From an uncultured Rhizobiaceae group bacterium (GTDB lineage: Bacteria > Pseudomonadota > Alphaproteobacteria > Rhizobiales > Rhizobiaceae), in contig CALIOE010000051.1 of the NCBI GenBank assembly GCA_938044775.1, positions 1 to 33,351 of the forward strand: a DNA stretch of 33,351 bases, given 5' to 3'. This document shows positions 16,188-24,996 of the stretch, piece after piece. Position 1 is the first letter of the stretch. Every line of letters starts with the position of its first letter. The translations under genes were made by a program, and so were the position numbers. The notes beneath the pieces are model-generated. The model had not been told where the DNA came from. It did no database searches and saw only the letters and a list, made by a program, of their open reading frames with translations.

Positions 16188-17378
16188 ATGTCTTTCAAAA
16201 ATATCGACAAAATCAGTGGACCTGCCGGCAAGCGCGTTCTTGTCCGGGTCGATATCAATGTTCCGATGGACGGTGACCGGGTTACCGACGTGACTCGAAT
16301 TGAGCGGATCAAACCAACAGTCATCGAATTAGCTGACAAGGGTGCTAAGGTCGTGTTGTTGGCTCATTTTGGCCGCCCGCAAGGGAAGGTCGTGCCAGAA
16401 ATGTCGCTCCGCCCTGTTGTGCCGTCCCTTTCCAGGGTCTTTGGCCGTGATGTTGCATTTGCTGACGACTGTGTTGGTGACAAGGCTATTTCAGCCATTG
16501 CGGGAATGGCCGATGGTGACGTTCTTTTGCTCGAAAACACCCGCTTTCATCCATGCGAGGAAAAAAACAATCCTGCTTTTGGCAAAGAGCTCGCAGAACT
16601 TGGCGACATCTATGTGAACGATGCCTTCTCCGCTGCACACCGTGCTCATGCTTCGACGGTAGGCATCGCCTCGCATCTTCCCTCCTTTGCAGGGCGCACC
16701 ATGCAGGCTGAGCTTGAAGCGTTGGAGGCCGGATTGGGCAAGCCCAACCATCCGGTCATTGCACTGGTTGGTGGTGCAAAAGTCTCAACAAAACTCGACT
16801 TGCTGGGTAATCTGGTCGCCAGGGTGGACCACCTGGTGATCGGTGGTGGCATGGCGAATACTTTTTTGGCAGCGCTTGGCCTGGGCGTCGGTAAGTCTTT
16901 ATGCGAGCACGAGCTTGCCGATACAGTATTGAACATTATCGCAAAGGCGAATGCGGCGGGCTGTGAGATCATTCTCCCATCAGATGTGGTGATTGCAGAC
17001 GCCTTCGCGGCCAACAGCCCAAATCGAATCGTGGCCAAGGACTCGGTGCCGGCCAACAAGATGATCCTTGATGCTGGGCCTGAAACTGTGAGTTTGATCG
17101 AGGAACGCATCGGTGCCTCCAAAACACTCATATGGAATGGTCCGCTGGGTGCCTTTGAAATCGAGCCCTTTGATAGGGCAACCGTGCGGGCGGCACGGGC
17201 CGCTGCTCATGCAACAAAGGAAAACCACCTCGTATCCGTCGCGGGAGGGGGAGATACCGTCGCGGCACTGAACCACGCGGGGGTCGTGGACGATTTTACT
17301 TATGTGTCGACCGCCGGTGGAGCTTTCCTGGAGTGGATGGAAGGCAAGGAACTGCCTGGTGTCGCCGCTTTGGCTTGA
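16188..17378 (+). CDS. pgk: Phosphoglycerate kinase
   Basis: Transfers phosphate between 1,3-bisphosphoglycerate and ADP in glycolysis and the reverse in gluconeogenesis. It has 396 residues in two Rossmann-like lobes. N-lobe motifs: [12 protein letters not shown] near residue 20, [48 protein letters not shown]-lobe motifs: [36 protein letters not shown] near 320, [11 protein letters not shown] and [19 protein letters not shown] at the end. The ATG has no strong ribosome binding site (CAAAATTCAATG), which is odd for a housekeeping gene. fba follows after a 136-base gap. Confidence 0.97.
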   Translation: MSFKNIDKISGPAGKRVLVRVDINVPMDGDRVTDVTRIERIKPTVIELADKGAKVVLLAHFGRPQGKVVPEMSLRPVVPSLSRVFGRDVAFADDCVGDKAISAIAGMADGDVLLLENTRFHPCEEKNNPAFGKELAELGDIYVNDAFSAAHRAHASTVGIASHLPSFAGRTMQAELEALEAGLGKPNHPVIALVGGAKVSTKLDLLGNLVARVDHLVIGGGMANTFLAALGLGVGKSLCEHELADTVLNIIAKANAAGCEIILPSDVVIADAFAANSPNRIVAKDSVPANKMILDAGPETVSLIEERIGASKTLIWNGPLGAFEIEPFDRATVRAARAAAHATKENHLVSVAGGGDTVAALNHAGVVDDFTYVSTAGGAFLEWMEGKELPGVAALA

Positions 17379-17514
17379 GAACCCGTCGCGTTAACGGCAA
17401 GCCGGAAAAGTGCGGCTTTAAACCGATTCGATAGGTTCCGCCCCATTTCCCTGCGCGCCCAAGGCTGGTACGCCATGTCCAATATTCTTGAAAATTGACC
17501 GCGGGAATGAAGAT

Positions 17515-18543
17515 ATGAGTGAACGTCTGGAAGACATTGCGGAAGCGATGGTGAAGAACGGCCAGGGCTTGTTGGCTGCGGATGAATCCACAGGGACAAT
17601 CAAGAAGCGTTTCGACTCGATTGGTGTCGACAATGTCGAAGAAAACCGTCGCGATTATCGCGAGATGCTGTTCCGCTCCAGGGAAGCCATGGACAATTAT
17701 GTCTCCGGTGTCATTTTGTTCGAGGAGACTTTGCATCAAAAGGCTGCGGACGGGACGCCACTCGTTGATCTCATTCGTGATGCAGATGCTGTTCCTGGCA
17801 TCAAAGTTGACAAAGGCGCCCAGCCAATGCCCGGCCATGCGGGCGAGACCGTAACCGAAGGCTTGGATGGTCTTCGCGACAGATTGAAAGGGTACTATGA
17901 CGCGGGTGCCCGTTTCGCCAAGTGGCGCGCTGTTGTTTCAATTGACGAAACCCTGCCGACCTGGGGAGCCATCAGGGCCAACGCCCATGCACTGGCACGC
18001 TATGCGGCGTTGTGCCAGGAGGCGGGCATTGTTCCCATCGTTGAGCCAGAGGTTCAGATGGACGGCAATCCAGGTGATCACTCGATCGAACGCTGCCATC
18101 AGGTGACCGCTGAGGTCTTGAAGGCGGTGTTTGGCGAGCTTCATGAGCAGGATGTAAAACTTGAGGGCATTGTGTTGAAACCAAACATGGTGGTTCCGGG
18201 GAGTAAATGTGCGGTACAGCCCGGCTCAGAGGAAGTTGCCCATCACACCCTTTCGGTTCTGCGACGCCACGTGCCTTCCGCAGTTCCCGGGATCGCATTT
18301 CTCTCCGGCGGTCTGAGCGATAGCGATGCGACGGCGCACCTGGCGGCCATGAATCTGCAAAAGGATCTGCCTTGGAAACTCACCTATTCCTATGGCCGGG
18401 CCCTGCAGGCTGCCGCGCTCAAGGCATGGGGTGGGAAATCGGAGAATGTTGCCGCGGCCCAGGCCGCGTTCACCCATCGTGCGAAGATGAACTCGCTTGC
18501 TGCACAGGGCCGTTACCAGCCTGACCTGGAGGCGGCCGCATAG
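17515..18543 (+). CDS. fba: Fructose-bisphosphate aldolase, class I
   Basis: Cleaves fructose-1,6-bisphosphate to two triose phosphates through a Schiff base. The class I signature is clear: GLLAADESTGTIKKRF near residue 22, FRSREAMDNYVSGVILFEETL, the FAKWRAVV lysine near residue 136, VEPEVQMDG, and LEGIVLKPNMVVPG near residue 213 carrying the Schiff-base lysine. PGIAFLSGGLSD and the YSYGRALQ segment complete the phosphate site. I chose ATG 17515 (342 residues), preceded by GGGAATGAAG; an in-frame TTG nine codons earlier lacks support. Many rhizobia carry this class I enzyme after pgk. A CoA-transferase gene begins 15 bases after the stop. Confidence 0.96.
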   Translation: MSERLEDIAEAMVKNGQGLLAADESTGTIKKRFDSIGVDNVEENRRDYREMLFRSREAMDNYVSGVILFEETLHQKAADGTPLVDLIRDADAVPGIKVDKGAQPMPGHAGETVTEGLDGLRDRLKGYYDAGARFAKWRAVVSIDETLPTWGAIRANAHALARYAALCQEAGIVPIVEPEVQMDGNPGDHSIERCHQVTAEVLKAVFGELHEQDVKLEGIVLKPNMVVPGSKCAVQPGSEEVAHHTLSVLRRHVPSAVPGIAFLSGGLSDSDATAHLAAMNLQKDLPWKLTYSYGRALQAAALKAWGGKSENVAAAQAAFTHRAKMNSLAAQGRYQPDLEAAA

Positions 18544-18558
18544 GACGCCTCGTATTTC

Positions 18559-19680
18559 ATGATTGACCTGTCGGGGATTACGGTTGTTGCGATAGAGCAA
18601 GCGGTGGCGGCTCCATACGCCTCCGGGCGGTTGGCCGATGCCGGGGCCCGGGTCATCAAGGTTGAGCGTCCAGAGGGCGATTTTGCACGCGGCTACGACC
18701 GGCTCGCCAAAGGAGACAGCGCCTATTTCGTGTGGCTGAATCGCGGGAAAGAAAGCATTGTCCTCGATCTGAAGTGCGACGATGATCTCGACTGCCTGAA
18801 GACAATAATATCCCAATCCGATGTTCTGATACAGAATCTGGCCCCGGGTGTCATGGCCCGGTTGGGCCTGCCGCTGGAACAATTGCTGGACGATCATCCG
18901 TCTCTCATTGTCTGCTCGATTTCCGGATACGGAGAGGTTGGCCCTTACCGCGATCAAAAGGCCTATGACCTTCTGATTCAGGCAGAGAGCGGGATTTGCG
19001 CCGTCAACGGCATTGGTGATCAACCTGCCCGGGTGGGCGTTTCGGTCTGTGACATCGCAGCCGGGATGAGCGCTCATTCAGCGATTCTCCAGGCGCTGTT
19101 TGCTCGAGAACGTGATCCGCGCCGCCGGGGGCGCCTTATCAGTGTATCGCTTTTTCACGCCATGGCTGAGTGGATGAACGTCCCGATGATGCAGCATCGT
19201 TATGGTGGTGTGACACCCGGTCGTCCGGGACTGCAACATCCCACAATCGCTCCCTACGGAGCTTTTGTCTGTGCTGACGAAAAGGCATTGCTGGTCTCAA
19301 TACAAAATGAGGCGGAATGGGCGCGACTTTGTAAGGTGTGCGGGGAGGCCGAATTGCCATCCCGCCCTGGGTATCGCGACAACAGCGAACGTGTTGCAAA
19401 CCGGACTGATGTCGATGGGTTCGTCGGTAATCATTTCGCGAAGTTCGACCGTGAAACCCTGATCGAACAATTGGACGGAGCTAAGATTGCCTATGGTCGG
19501 CTGTCCGATCTGCACGACCTTGTCGCCCATCCGCAGAACAACTGGATCAGTGTTCGGTCTGGCCAACAACAGATTGAACTCCTGTCTCCTGCCGCCATCG
19601 TAAGAGGCGATGTGCCTCGCTACGGACCGGTTCCCAAAATTGGCGAGCACAGCAAAAAAATCAGGGCAGAGTTTGGATGA
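18559..19680 (+). CDS. CaiB/BaiF family CoA-transferase
   Basis: Family III CoA-transferase of 373 residues, moving CoA between carboxylic acids by an Asp-CoA anhydride mechanism. Visible: AVAAPYASGRLADAGARVIK near the start, the catalytic Asp in AYDLLIQAESG near residue 136, GVSVCDIAAGMSAHSAIL, and SLFHAMAEW. The substrate cannot be read from sequence; racemases such as Amacr share the fold, but the Asp and its context favour a transferase. It follows fba by 15 bases, its stop overlaps the next gene's start (ATGA), and a propionyl-CoA synthetase gene lies 880 bases on. A role in short-chain or branched acid metabolism is a guess from that context. The ribosome binding site is weak. Confidence 0.88.
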   Translation: MIDLSGITVVAIEQAVAAPYASGRLADAGARVIKVERPEGDFARGYDRLAKGDSAYFVWLNRGKESIVLDLKCDDDLDCLKTIISQSDVLIQNLAPGVMARLGLPLEQLLDDHPSLIVCSISGYGEVGPYRDQKAYDLLIQAESGICAVNGIGDQPARVGVSVCDIAAGMSAHSAILQALFARERDPRRRGRLISVSLFHAMAEWMNVPMMQHRYGGVTPGRPGLQHPTIAPYGAFVCADEKALLVSIQNEAEWARLCKVCGEAELPSRPGYRDNSERVANRTDVDGFVGNHFAKFDRETLIEQLDGAKIAYGRLSDLHDLVAHPQNNWISVRSGQQQIELLSPAAIVRGDVPRYGPVPKIGEHSKKIRAEFG

Positions 19681-20486
19681 CCGCTCGCATCGTCTCTGGT
19701 AGTGCTGGTCGGTTGAAATCCCATCCGTTCTCTCTCATGTCACCTATTCTGCTCAGCCTGCTGTCCACACTTCTGTTCCCTATTTATGCTATTCAGGGCC
19801 TTTATGTCCGCAGCGGATCCATGCGGCTATCCCCCGCATCCGGACCGCGGTCGGGCCAGTGCGGCGAAGGCGAGCCGCAATTGCGTCTTTTGACCATTGG
19901 AGATTCATCGGCCGCCGCTGTGGGCATCGAACGGACGAGCGGTGCCATCGGCCCTCAACTGGCCAGGAAACTGCATGCCAAATACGGTCAGAACGTTCAC
20001 TGGCATATTTCCGGGCACAACAGCGCGGTTGCAGGCGAGATCAGGGATGTTGTCGTGCCCAATCTGGCATCTGAAACCTATACGCACATTTTGATCATGC
20101 TCGGGACAAACGACATTAAAAACTGGCATTCGGTGAAGCGCTGGAAGCGCGATTTCGGCACGCTTTTATATGCTCTTCGCACGCGGTTCCCTGAGGCCAG
20201 ATTATACTGGCATCAGGCGATTGATCTGACTGAAGTACCGGCTCTTCCCGAGCCACTCGGTACGATAATGAACATGCGCAAGGAACTGATTAATCGCAAA
20301 GGCGCTCAGTTGTGCCTGGAGCGCGGTGCCGTTTGTATTCCTCCATTGCCGGATACCCAGGCAGAGGGTTACTGCAAGGACGGATTTCATGCCAACGAGC
20401 ACGGCTATGATGTCTGGTCGGACCACTTGCTCGAGTTTTGGGAGTGTGAGCCGCGCAATTCACCAGCGGTGAAAGCCTTCCTGTAG
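19677..20486 (+). CDS. Membrane-anchored SGNH/GDSL hydrolase
   Basis: The frame gives 269 residues with a hydrophobic segment at about residues 19-42 (MSPILLSLLSTLLFPIYAI) that acts as an anchor or uncleaved signal, then an SGNH hydrolase domain in the periplasm. Catalytic blocks are IGDSSAAAVG near residue 78 (nucleophile Ser), SGHNS (Gly), MLGTNDIKN near 142 (Asn), and the C-terminal DGFHANEHGY near 240 (Asp and His). These enzymes are esterases, lipases or carbohydrate O-deacetylases; the substrate is unknown. The start overlaps the CoA-transferase stop by four bases, so they are translationally coupled. Several ATGs near the start leave the exact N-terminus open. Confidence 0.85.
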   Translation: MTARIVSGSAGRLKSHPFSLMSPILLSLLSTLLFPIYAIQGLYVRSGSMRLSPASGPRSGQCGEGEPQLRLLTIGDSSAAAVGIERTSGAIGPQLARKLHAKYGQNVHWHISGHNSAVAGEIRDVVVPNLASETYTHILIMLGTNDIKNWHSVKRWKRDFGTLLYALRTRFPEARLYWHQAIDLTEVPALPEPLGTIMNMRKELINRKGAQLCLERGAVCIPPLPDTQAEGYCKDGFHANEHGYDVWSDHLLEFWECEPRNSPAVKAFL

Positions 20487-20559
20487 ACGAAAGTCGCCAT
20501 TGGACAGTTAGAGCCAGCCGCTATTAAGGTGGCCGTCAGGAGCGGTGGGAGAGAGACTT

Positions 20560-22458
20560 ATGGGTGCCTATGCTGAGAGCTACGAAAGCTGGAAAAGTGA
20601 TCCAGAGGCTTTCTGGATGGATATTGCAGGCAACATTGACTGGGTGGATCAGCCATCGCGGGCATTTCACCCGGATAAAGGGGTCTACGGCTCGTGGTTT
20701 GCAGATGCCACCTGCAACACGTGCTACAACGCTGTCGATCGTCATGTGAGCGGGGGCCGTGCTGACCAGGCCGCCATTATCTACGATAGTCCGATAACGG
20801 GTCGCCACCGCTCGATCACATATCGCGAACTTCTAAAGGATGTTGTGGCACTCGCCGCTGTCCTGCAGGAGCGGGGTGTGGCAAAGGGCGACCGGGTCAT
20901 TATTTACATGCCCATGGTGCCCGAGGCTGCCGTGGCCATGTTGGCTTGCGCCCGTCTGGGGGCGGTGCATTCCGTCGTCTTCGGTGGGTTTGCGGCGGCT
21001 GAACTGGCCACGCGCATCGATGACTGCGAACCTAAATGCGTCATCTCTGCATCCTGTGGCATAGAACCGGGCAGGGTTATTGCCTACAAGCCACTGCTGG
21101 ATGAAGCGATTGATATCTCGGCCAAAAAGCCGGCCAGTACCATCATTCTGCAGCGTGAACAGCAGCCGTGTGATCTGATTTCCGGCCGTGACTTTGACTA
21201 CGCTGCGGAAACAGCGAAGCATATCGAAGCAGGTACCGGCGTCGATTGCGTGGAAGTGGCGGCAACGGATCCGCTTTATATCCTCTATACCTCCGGCACG
21301 ACGGGGCAACCCAAGGGGGTGGTGCGTGACAACGGGGGGCACATGGTGGCCCTGCAGTGGACTATGAAGTCGGTCTACGATGTGGAGCCAGGAGAAGTAT
21401 ACTGGGCGGCCTCAGACGTAGGTTGGGTGGTGGGACATTCTTACATCGTCTACGCGCCGCTTTTGAACGGCAACACCACCATCCTGTTTGAAGGCAAGCC
21501 CGTTGGCACACCGGATGCAGGGACTTTCTGGAGAGTTATCAGCGAGCACAAAGTCGTGACTCTTTTCACAGCGCCGACGGCTTTCCGGGCGATAAAAAAA
21601 GAGGACCCCCAGGGGCTGCTGGCAGGCGACTATGATCTGTCGCACTTTCGTATGCTCTATCTCGCCGGAGAGCGGGCAGATCCTGATACGATTCATTGGG
21701 CTGAACGGGTATTGGGTGTTCCGGTCATTGACCATTGGTGGCAAACCGAATCCGGGTGGACCATTGCGGGCAATCCGGTCGGCATCGAGATGCTGCCGGT
21801 TAAGTACGGATCTCCAACCGTTGCAATGCCGGGATACGACATCCGTATTGTCAATGATGAAGGCGAAGTTCTCCCGGCGGGAGAACTGGGTAATGTTGTT
21901 GTCAAACTTCCTCTTCCGCCCGGCTGCCTCCCGTCTCTCTGGAAGGCCGAAGAGCGCTTCAAAAGCGCCTATTTACAGGAGTTTCCGGGTTACTATCAGA
22001 CAGCCGATGCTGGGATCATGGATGAAGATGGTTATCTTTTTATCATGGCGCGGACAGATGATATCATCAATGTGGCGGGCCACCGGCTCTCGACCGGCGG
22101 AATGGAGGAAGTCATCGCCGCGCATCCAGATGTTGCAGAATGCGCAGTGATCGGTATTGCCGACCCTCTCAAGGGTCAATTGCCTGCAGGTTTCCTCATT
22201 CTGAACAAGGGGGTGGACCGTCCTGTGTCCGACATCCAGGCCGAAGTGGTAAAACTCGTGCGAGAGAAAATTGGACCCGTGGCCGCTTTTAAGATTGCTG
22301 TGCCGGTGGAACGATTGCCGAAAACCCGTTCCGGCAAAATTCTGCGGTCCACAATGCAGAAAGTCATCGATGGGCAGGATTTCAAGGTGCCTGCCACGAT
22401 CGATGATCCTGCCATACTGGATGAGATCAAGGCGAACTGGGAAGAATTCGCGGGCTGA
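20560..22458 (+). CDS. prpE: Propionyl-CoA synthetase (acyl-adenylate forming)
   Basis: Activates propionate with ATP and CoA through a propionyl-adenylate. It has 632 residues in ANL-superfamily order: an acetyl-CoA synthetase N-terminal region (YESWKSDPEAFWMDIAGNI), the nucleotide loop YTSGTTGQPKGVVRDNGGH near residue 248, WWQTESGW, YYQTADAGIMDEDGYL, GRTDD-type hinge (ARTDDIINVAGHRLSTGGME), and the C-terminal catalytic Lys in LPKTRSGKILR. The motif WVVGHSYIVYAPLL distinguishes PrpE/ACSM-like forms from AcsA. I chose ATG 20560 because GGGAGAGAG lies 4-12 bases upstream; an in-frame GTG at 20545 falls inside that site. The lysine may be regulated by acetylation, as known for the family. Confidence 0.93.
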   Translation: MGAYAESYESWKSDPEAFWMDIAGNIDWVDQPSRAFHPDKGVYGSWFADATCNTCYNAVDRHVSGGRADQAAIIYDSPITGRHRSITYRELLKDVVALAAVLQERGVAKGDRVIIYMPMVPEAAVAMLACARLGAVHSVVFGGFAAAELATRIDDCEPKCVISASCGIEPGRVIAYKPLLDEAIDISAKKPASTIILQREQQPCDLISGRDFDYAAETAKHIEAGTGVDCVEVAATDPLYILYTSGTTGQPKGVVRDNGGHMVALQWTMKSVYDVEPGEVYWAASDVGWVVGHSYIVYAPLLNGNTTILFEGKPVGTPDAGTFWRVISEHKVVTLFTAPTAFRAIKKEDPQGLLAGDYDLSHFRMLYLAGERADPDTIHWAERVLGVPVIDHWWQTESGWTIAGNPVGIEMLPVKYGSPTVAMPGYDIRIVNDEGEVLPAGELGNVVVKLPLPPGCLPSLWKAEERFKSAYLQEFPGYYQTADAGIMDEDGYLFIMARTDDIINVAGHRLSTGGMEEVIAAHPDVAECAVIGIADPLKGQLPAGFLILNKGVDRPVSDIQAEVVKLVREKIGPVAAFKIAVPVERLPKTRSGKILRSTMQKVIDGQDFKVPATIDDPAILDEIKANWEEFAG

Positions 22459-22475
22459 TCACCCCTGGATAGTAG

Positions 22476-22991
22476 TCACTCACCTTCCTTTTTCGCGGCG
22501 CCATGGCTGCTGTGATCCATCTTGTCGTCGTTCATCTTCATCGTATCCTCGATGCTCATCACGTTGAACGTCACATTGACCTTGCCCGCCTTTTCAAAAA
22601 CCAGTGTGGCATTGCGCTCTTCTCCGGCTTTGAGAGGTTCCCCCAGCTTCATGAACATGACGTGGTATCCGCCCGGTTTCAGAGTGACCGTTTCGCCGGC
22701 CGGAATCTCCAGGCCTTCAGGCAGCGCTGACATCTTCATGACTTCGTTTTCCATCTTCATCTGGTGGATTTCGGCTTTGCCGGAGAAGCTGGCCATGGCG
22801 CCGACAAGTCGTTCGGTCTCGCTGCCGTTGTTGGTGATCGTCATGTAGCCGCCGCCAACCTTCTGCCCGGGCACGGTTGCTCTGGCGATGGTGCCTTCGA
22901 TGACGAGATCGCCCACTGCAATCGGGTCGGCATAGGCACCGATTGGAAAGAAGAAGAGTGAGGCGGAGAGTGTTTTCAGAAGTTTTTTCAT
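22476..22991 (-). CDS. Copper chaperone PCu(A)C
   Basis: A 171-residue periplasmic copper(I) carrier that helps load the CuA/CuB sites of cytochrome oxidase. The signal peptide ends near residue 21 (SLFFFPIGAYA). The copper motif is intact: His76 in EIHQMKM, Met87, then GGYHVMFM with His110 and Met112. The C-terminal tail (MKMNDDKMDHSSHG) adds further Met and His ligands, seen in some rhizobial versions. ATG 22991 follows AAGGA; the frame opens nine codons earlier without homology. A DUF2946-like gene sits upstream on the same strand, suggesting a copper operon. Its 3' end faces prpE with only 17 bases between. Confidence 0.92.
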   Translation of the reverse strand: MKKLLKTLSASLFFFPIGAYADPIAVGDLVIEGTIARATVPGQKVGGGYMTITNNGSETERLVGAMASFSGKAEIHQMKMENEVMKMSALPEGLEIPAGETVTLKPGGYHVMFMKLGEPLKAGEERNATLVFEKAGKVNVTFNVMSIEDTMKMNDDKMDHSSHGAAKKEGE

Positions 22992-23112
22992 GGTGATTCC
23001 TTGCGTCGCAGACGCCAAGTTGGAGGCGCAATACCCGACGATGGGTTGCCCGTACTGAAGTACTGGAAGGGAATGGGCCTCAACATTGATGATCGGAGAG
23101 GCGGGGGGACTG

Positions 23113-23505
23113 CTAGCCGGCCGGCGGGCCCCGAGTTGGGCTGTTTGCCAGCCTGGGAGACTCGCTTCGGACTACAGCGATGAACAAAAGTCGCCGCGCC
23201 GGGGATTCGGGCCTGAGAACCTGGTAGGAGGACTGCGTTGGGTTTGGAAAGCCGTATGTGGAGAGGCAACAATCGACGCATCGATGCTCAGCAGCTGAAT
23301 TGGTATCTGCGCCGTTGCCAAAACAAATAATGGGCAAAGTACCGTCAGGAAGTGCGTAAGCAGTCGCGACTTCTAATCCGGTCGGTCCGCGCTCAATCCC
23401 GTAGGCAGAAGCGCCGGAGGCCATGCCGAGCGCAGCGACAATGCTCAGCGCACGTAACCAGATCAGAGCATGAAAGAACTTCAAAACCATGCCGCTTATT
23501 TGCAT
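23113..23505 (-). CDS. DUF2946-like small exported protein beside the copper chaperone
   Basis: The frame gives 130 residues: an N-terminal hydrophobic segment (FHALIWLRALSIVAALGMAS) with likely cleavage near SAYG, then a YALPDGTLPIICFG motif, a His/Cys motif (AAEHRCVDCCLST), and a C-terminus ending RGPPAG. That ending and the ALPDG plus Cys cluster are what I associate with DUF2946-type proteins, which often accompany PCu(A)C genes. The His and three Cys residues could bind copper. Two starts are possible (23505, or MVLKF at 23490); neither has a strong ribosome binding site. It precedes the chaperone gene by 121 bases on the same strand. Family assignment is from memory of the pattern. Confidence 0.6.
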   Translation of the reverse strand: MQISGMVLKFFHALIWLRALSIVAALGMASGASAYGIERGPTGLEVATAYALPDGTLPIICFGNGADTNSAAEHRCVDCCLSTYGFPNPTQSSYQVLRPESPARRLLFIAVVRSESPRLANSPTRGPPAG

Positions 23506-23541
23506 AGGGTCCGGGCAACAACAAGGCTTTGGAAAATCAAT

Positions 23542-23712
23542 TCAACGCGCTTCGCTGCCATGCCGTGCTGCTATGGCATTGCGCTGACCGGCGCATTTCT
23601 TTGAGCAGTATTTCATGTGTTCCCAGTTGCGGGCCCACTTCTTTCGCCATGCAAATGGCCGTTGGCAGACAACGCAGAGCTTCTCCGGCAATTCCGGCTT
23701 TTTGTGTGCCAT
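23542..23712 (-). CDS. DUF2256 small zinc-ribbon-like protein
   Basis: A 56-residue protein encoded just downstream of the coiled-coil gene. It begins MAHKKPELPEK and carries CVVCQRPF, then WRKKWARNW and YCSKKC, the DUF2256 signature, with four cysteines spaced to hold one zinc. The middle is rich in Trp, Arg and Lys, so nucleic-acid contact is plausible. Its ATG overlaps the stop of the coiled-coil gene (ATGA on the minus strand), which fixes the start and implies coupled translation. The function of DUF2256 is not known to me. The gene is very short but the motif match is close to complete. Confidence 0.9.
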   Translation of the reverse strand: MAHKKPELPEKLCVVCQRPFAWRKKWARNWEHMKYCSKKCAGQRNAIAARHGSEAR

Positions 23713-24887
23713 CAGGCATCCTGATCGTTGAGCTGCATGGATTTGATGCGTTCAGCCAGACTCATGATCTGGTCGGCCGCCCTGTCGGCCTCCGAAACTT
23801 TTGATCTGGGTGCTGAGGCCTTCTCGAGAACGGCATTTATGGGAGAATCAACGCCCTCGTCTGCGGCGGTGGCGGCAGTCACTTTGGCGGCCAACTCGCT
23901 GATTTTTTCTCGAAACAGAGCATTTGTATCGCTGGATTGAGCAGACCCAACATCCTCGGGACGGCCATCCAGGCGCGCCTGAAGAGTCTTGATTTCCTCC
24001 TTCAGGTCATGGTTTTTCTCTTCAAGCTTTTTGAGCACCGGCGAAACCACAGTTTTGCTGTCCCCGTTTGCAGATTCCCGCAGTCGGGTAAGGTCCGCTT
24101 CGCGCCGTTCCAGCCGGCCCTCAAGGTCCGCAGATTGAGCCTGTAGGTCCACATTCTTTTCGCGGAGCTTTTCGTAGCGTTTCTTTTCCTGGTCCATATT
24201 TCCGCTCAGCACCCGCAGTTCGGATCTAAGCTTGTCACGCTCTGCTACGGCTTCTTTGAGATCTCTTCTGGTTTTGGCGGTCTGGCTCTCCATGTTGTCG
24301 AGCTTAGTCTCGCGCGAGATGATCTCTATCTTCTGGCTGTCAACGTCCTCTGCCATTTCACGGTAGCGGACATCCATCTCCGTATAGGCATCGATCTTCT
24401 CCTGGAGTTGCTGCTTGGTGCTGGTCAATGTGCTGGTGGTCTGAGCCAGTCGCAGTTCCAGCCCTTCAATGCTGGCACGCAGTTCCTTGCCCTGGCGTTC
24501 GAGCGCGTCTATGCGGTTGTCTCGTTCCTGCACGTCTGTCTCCAGATCAAGCACCTGGTCGCGCCGCTTGTTCAATTCAACAAGCTGATCAGCCGCCTTC
24601 GACTTCACGTTTTCAAGATTGATCTCGAGCTTTCTGGTCAGCATGGCATATTCAGCCCGCAATTGATCCTTGTCGGCCTGGATTTCGTTCAGCGTCAATG
24701 GCACCGAATCTTCAATGCGCTTTTGGGTGAGTGCGACTGCGCGGCGCCAGATGGGAGGTGCCAACAACAGAGCGAGCATTGTGGAGGCCAGAAACCCCAG
24801 AACGAAAAACAAGCCGCTTTCGAGCACTTTTGAACCCCAGTTTTTTTTGGGCGCAAGGGAAATGTTACCCAAGCGCCTTTGTCGCAT
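23712..24887 (-). CDS. Membrane-anchored long coiled-coil protein
   Basis: The protein has 391 residues from ATG 24887: a short basic N-terminus, one membrane helix at about residues 22-44 (VLESGLFFVLGFLASTMLAL), then roughly 300 residues of almost continuous heptad-like coiled coil, rich in Glu, Lys, Arg and Gln. The C-terminal 80 residues are more polar and Ala/Ser-rich, ending in a short helix. A PLTLNEIQADKDQLRAEYAM segment follows the membrane helix and looks like the most conserved part; similar uncharacterised proteins occur in rhizobia. The start has AAGG five bases upstream. The frame is open 60 codons further, but that stretch covers the eipA terminator and is not coding. Envelope scaffolding is a guess. 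Confidence 0.82.
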   Translation of the reverse strand: MRQRRLGNISLAPKKNWGSKVLESGLFFVLGFLASTMLALLLAPPIWRRAVALTQKRIEDSVPLTLNEIQADKDQLRAEYAMLTRKLEINLENVKSKAADQLVELNKRRDQVLDLETDVQERDNRIDALERQGKELRASIEGLELRLAQTTSTLTSTKQQLQEKIDAYTEMDVRYREMAEDVDSQKIEIISRETKLDNMESQTAKTRRDLKEAVAERDKLRSELRVLSGNMDQEKKRYEKLREKNVDLQAQSADLEGRLERREADLTRLRESANGDSKTVVSPVLKKLEEKNHDLKEEIKTLQARLDGRPEDVGSAQSSDTNALFREKISELAAKVTAATAADEGVDSPINAVLEKASAPRSKVSEADRAADQIMSLAERIKSMQLNDQDA

Positions 24888-24934
24888 GTGCCTTAATAGC
24901 CTGTCGTGATGTGTCAGCACACCCCTTTGAAAGC

Positions 24935-24968
24935 AAAAACCCCCACCGGTGGAAACACGGGCGGGGGT
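24935..24968 (-). terminator. Intrinsic terminator of eipA
   Basis: On the minus strand ACCCCCGCC pairs with GGTGGGGGT (9 bp, one G-U) around a 12-base loop, followed directly by TTTTT. It begins 28 bases after the eipA stop. The G-U pair becomes an A-C mismatch on the plus strand, which supports minus-strand use. It isolates eipA from the coiled-coil gene. Confidence 0.88.
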
Positions 24969-24996
24969 CGAAAAGCTGACAGTGGCTTCTAGTGTA

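Noticed and set aside
18226-19077. A 283-codon minus-strand frame opposite fba and the CoA-transferase.
   Set aside because: It crosses the boundary of two firm plus-strand genes and shows no family motif.
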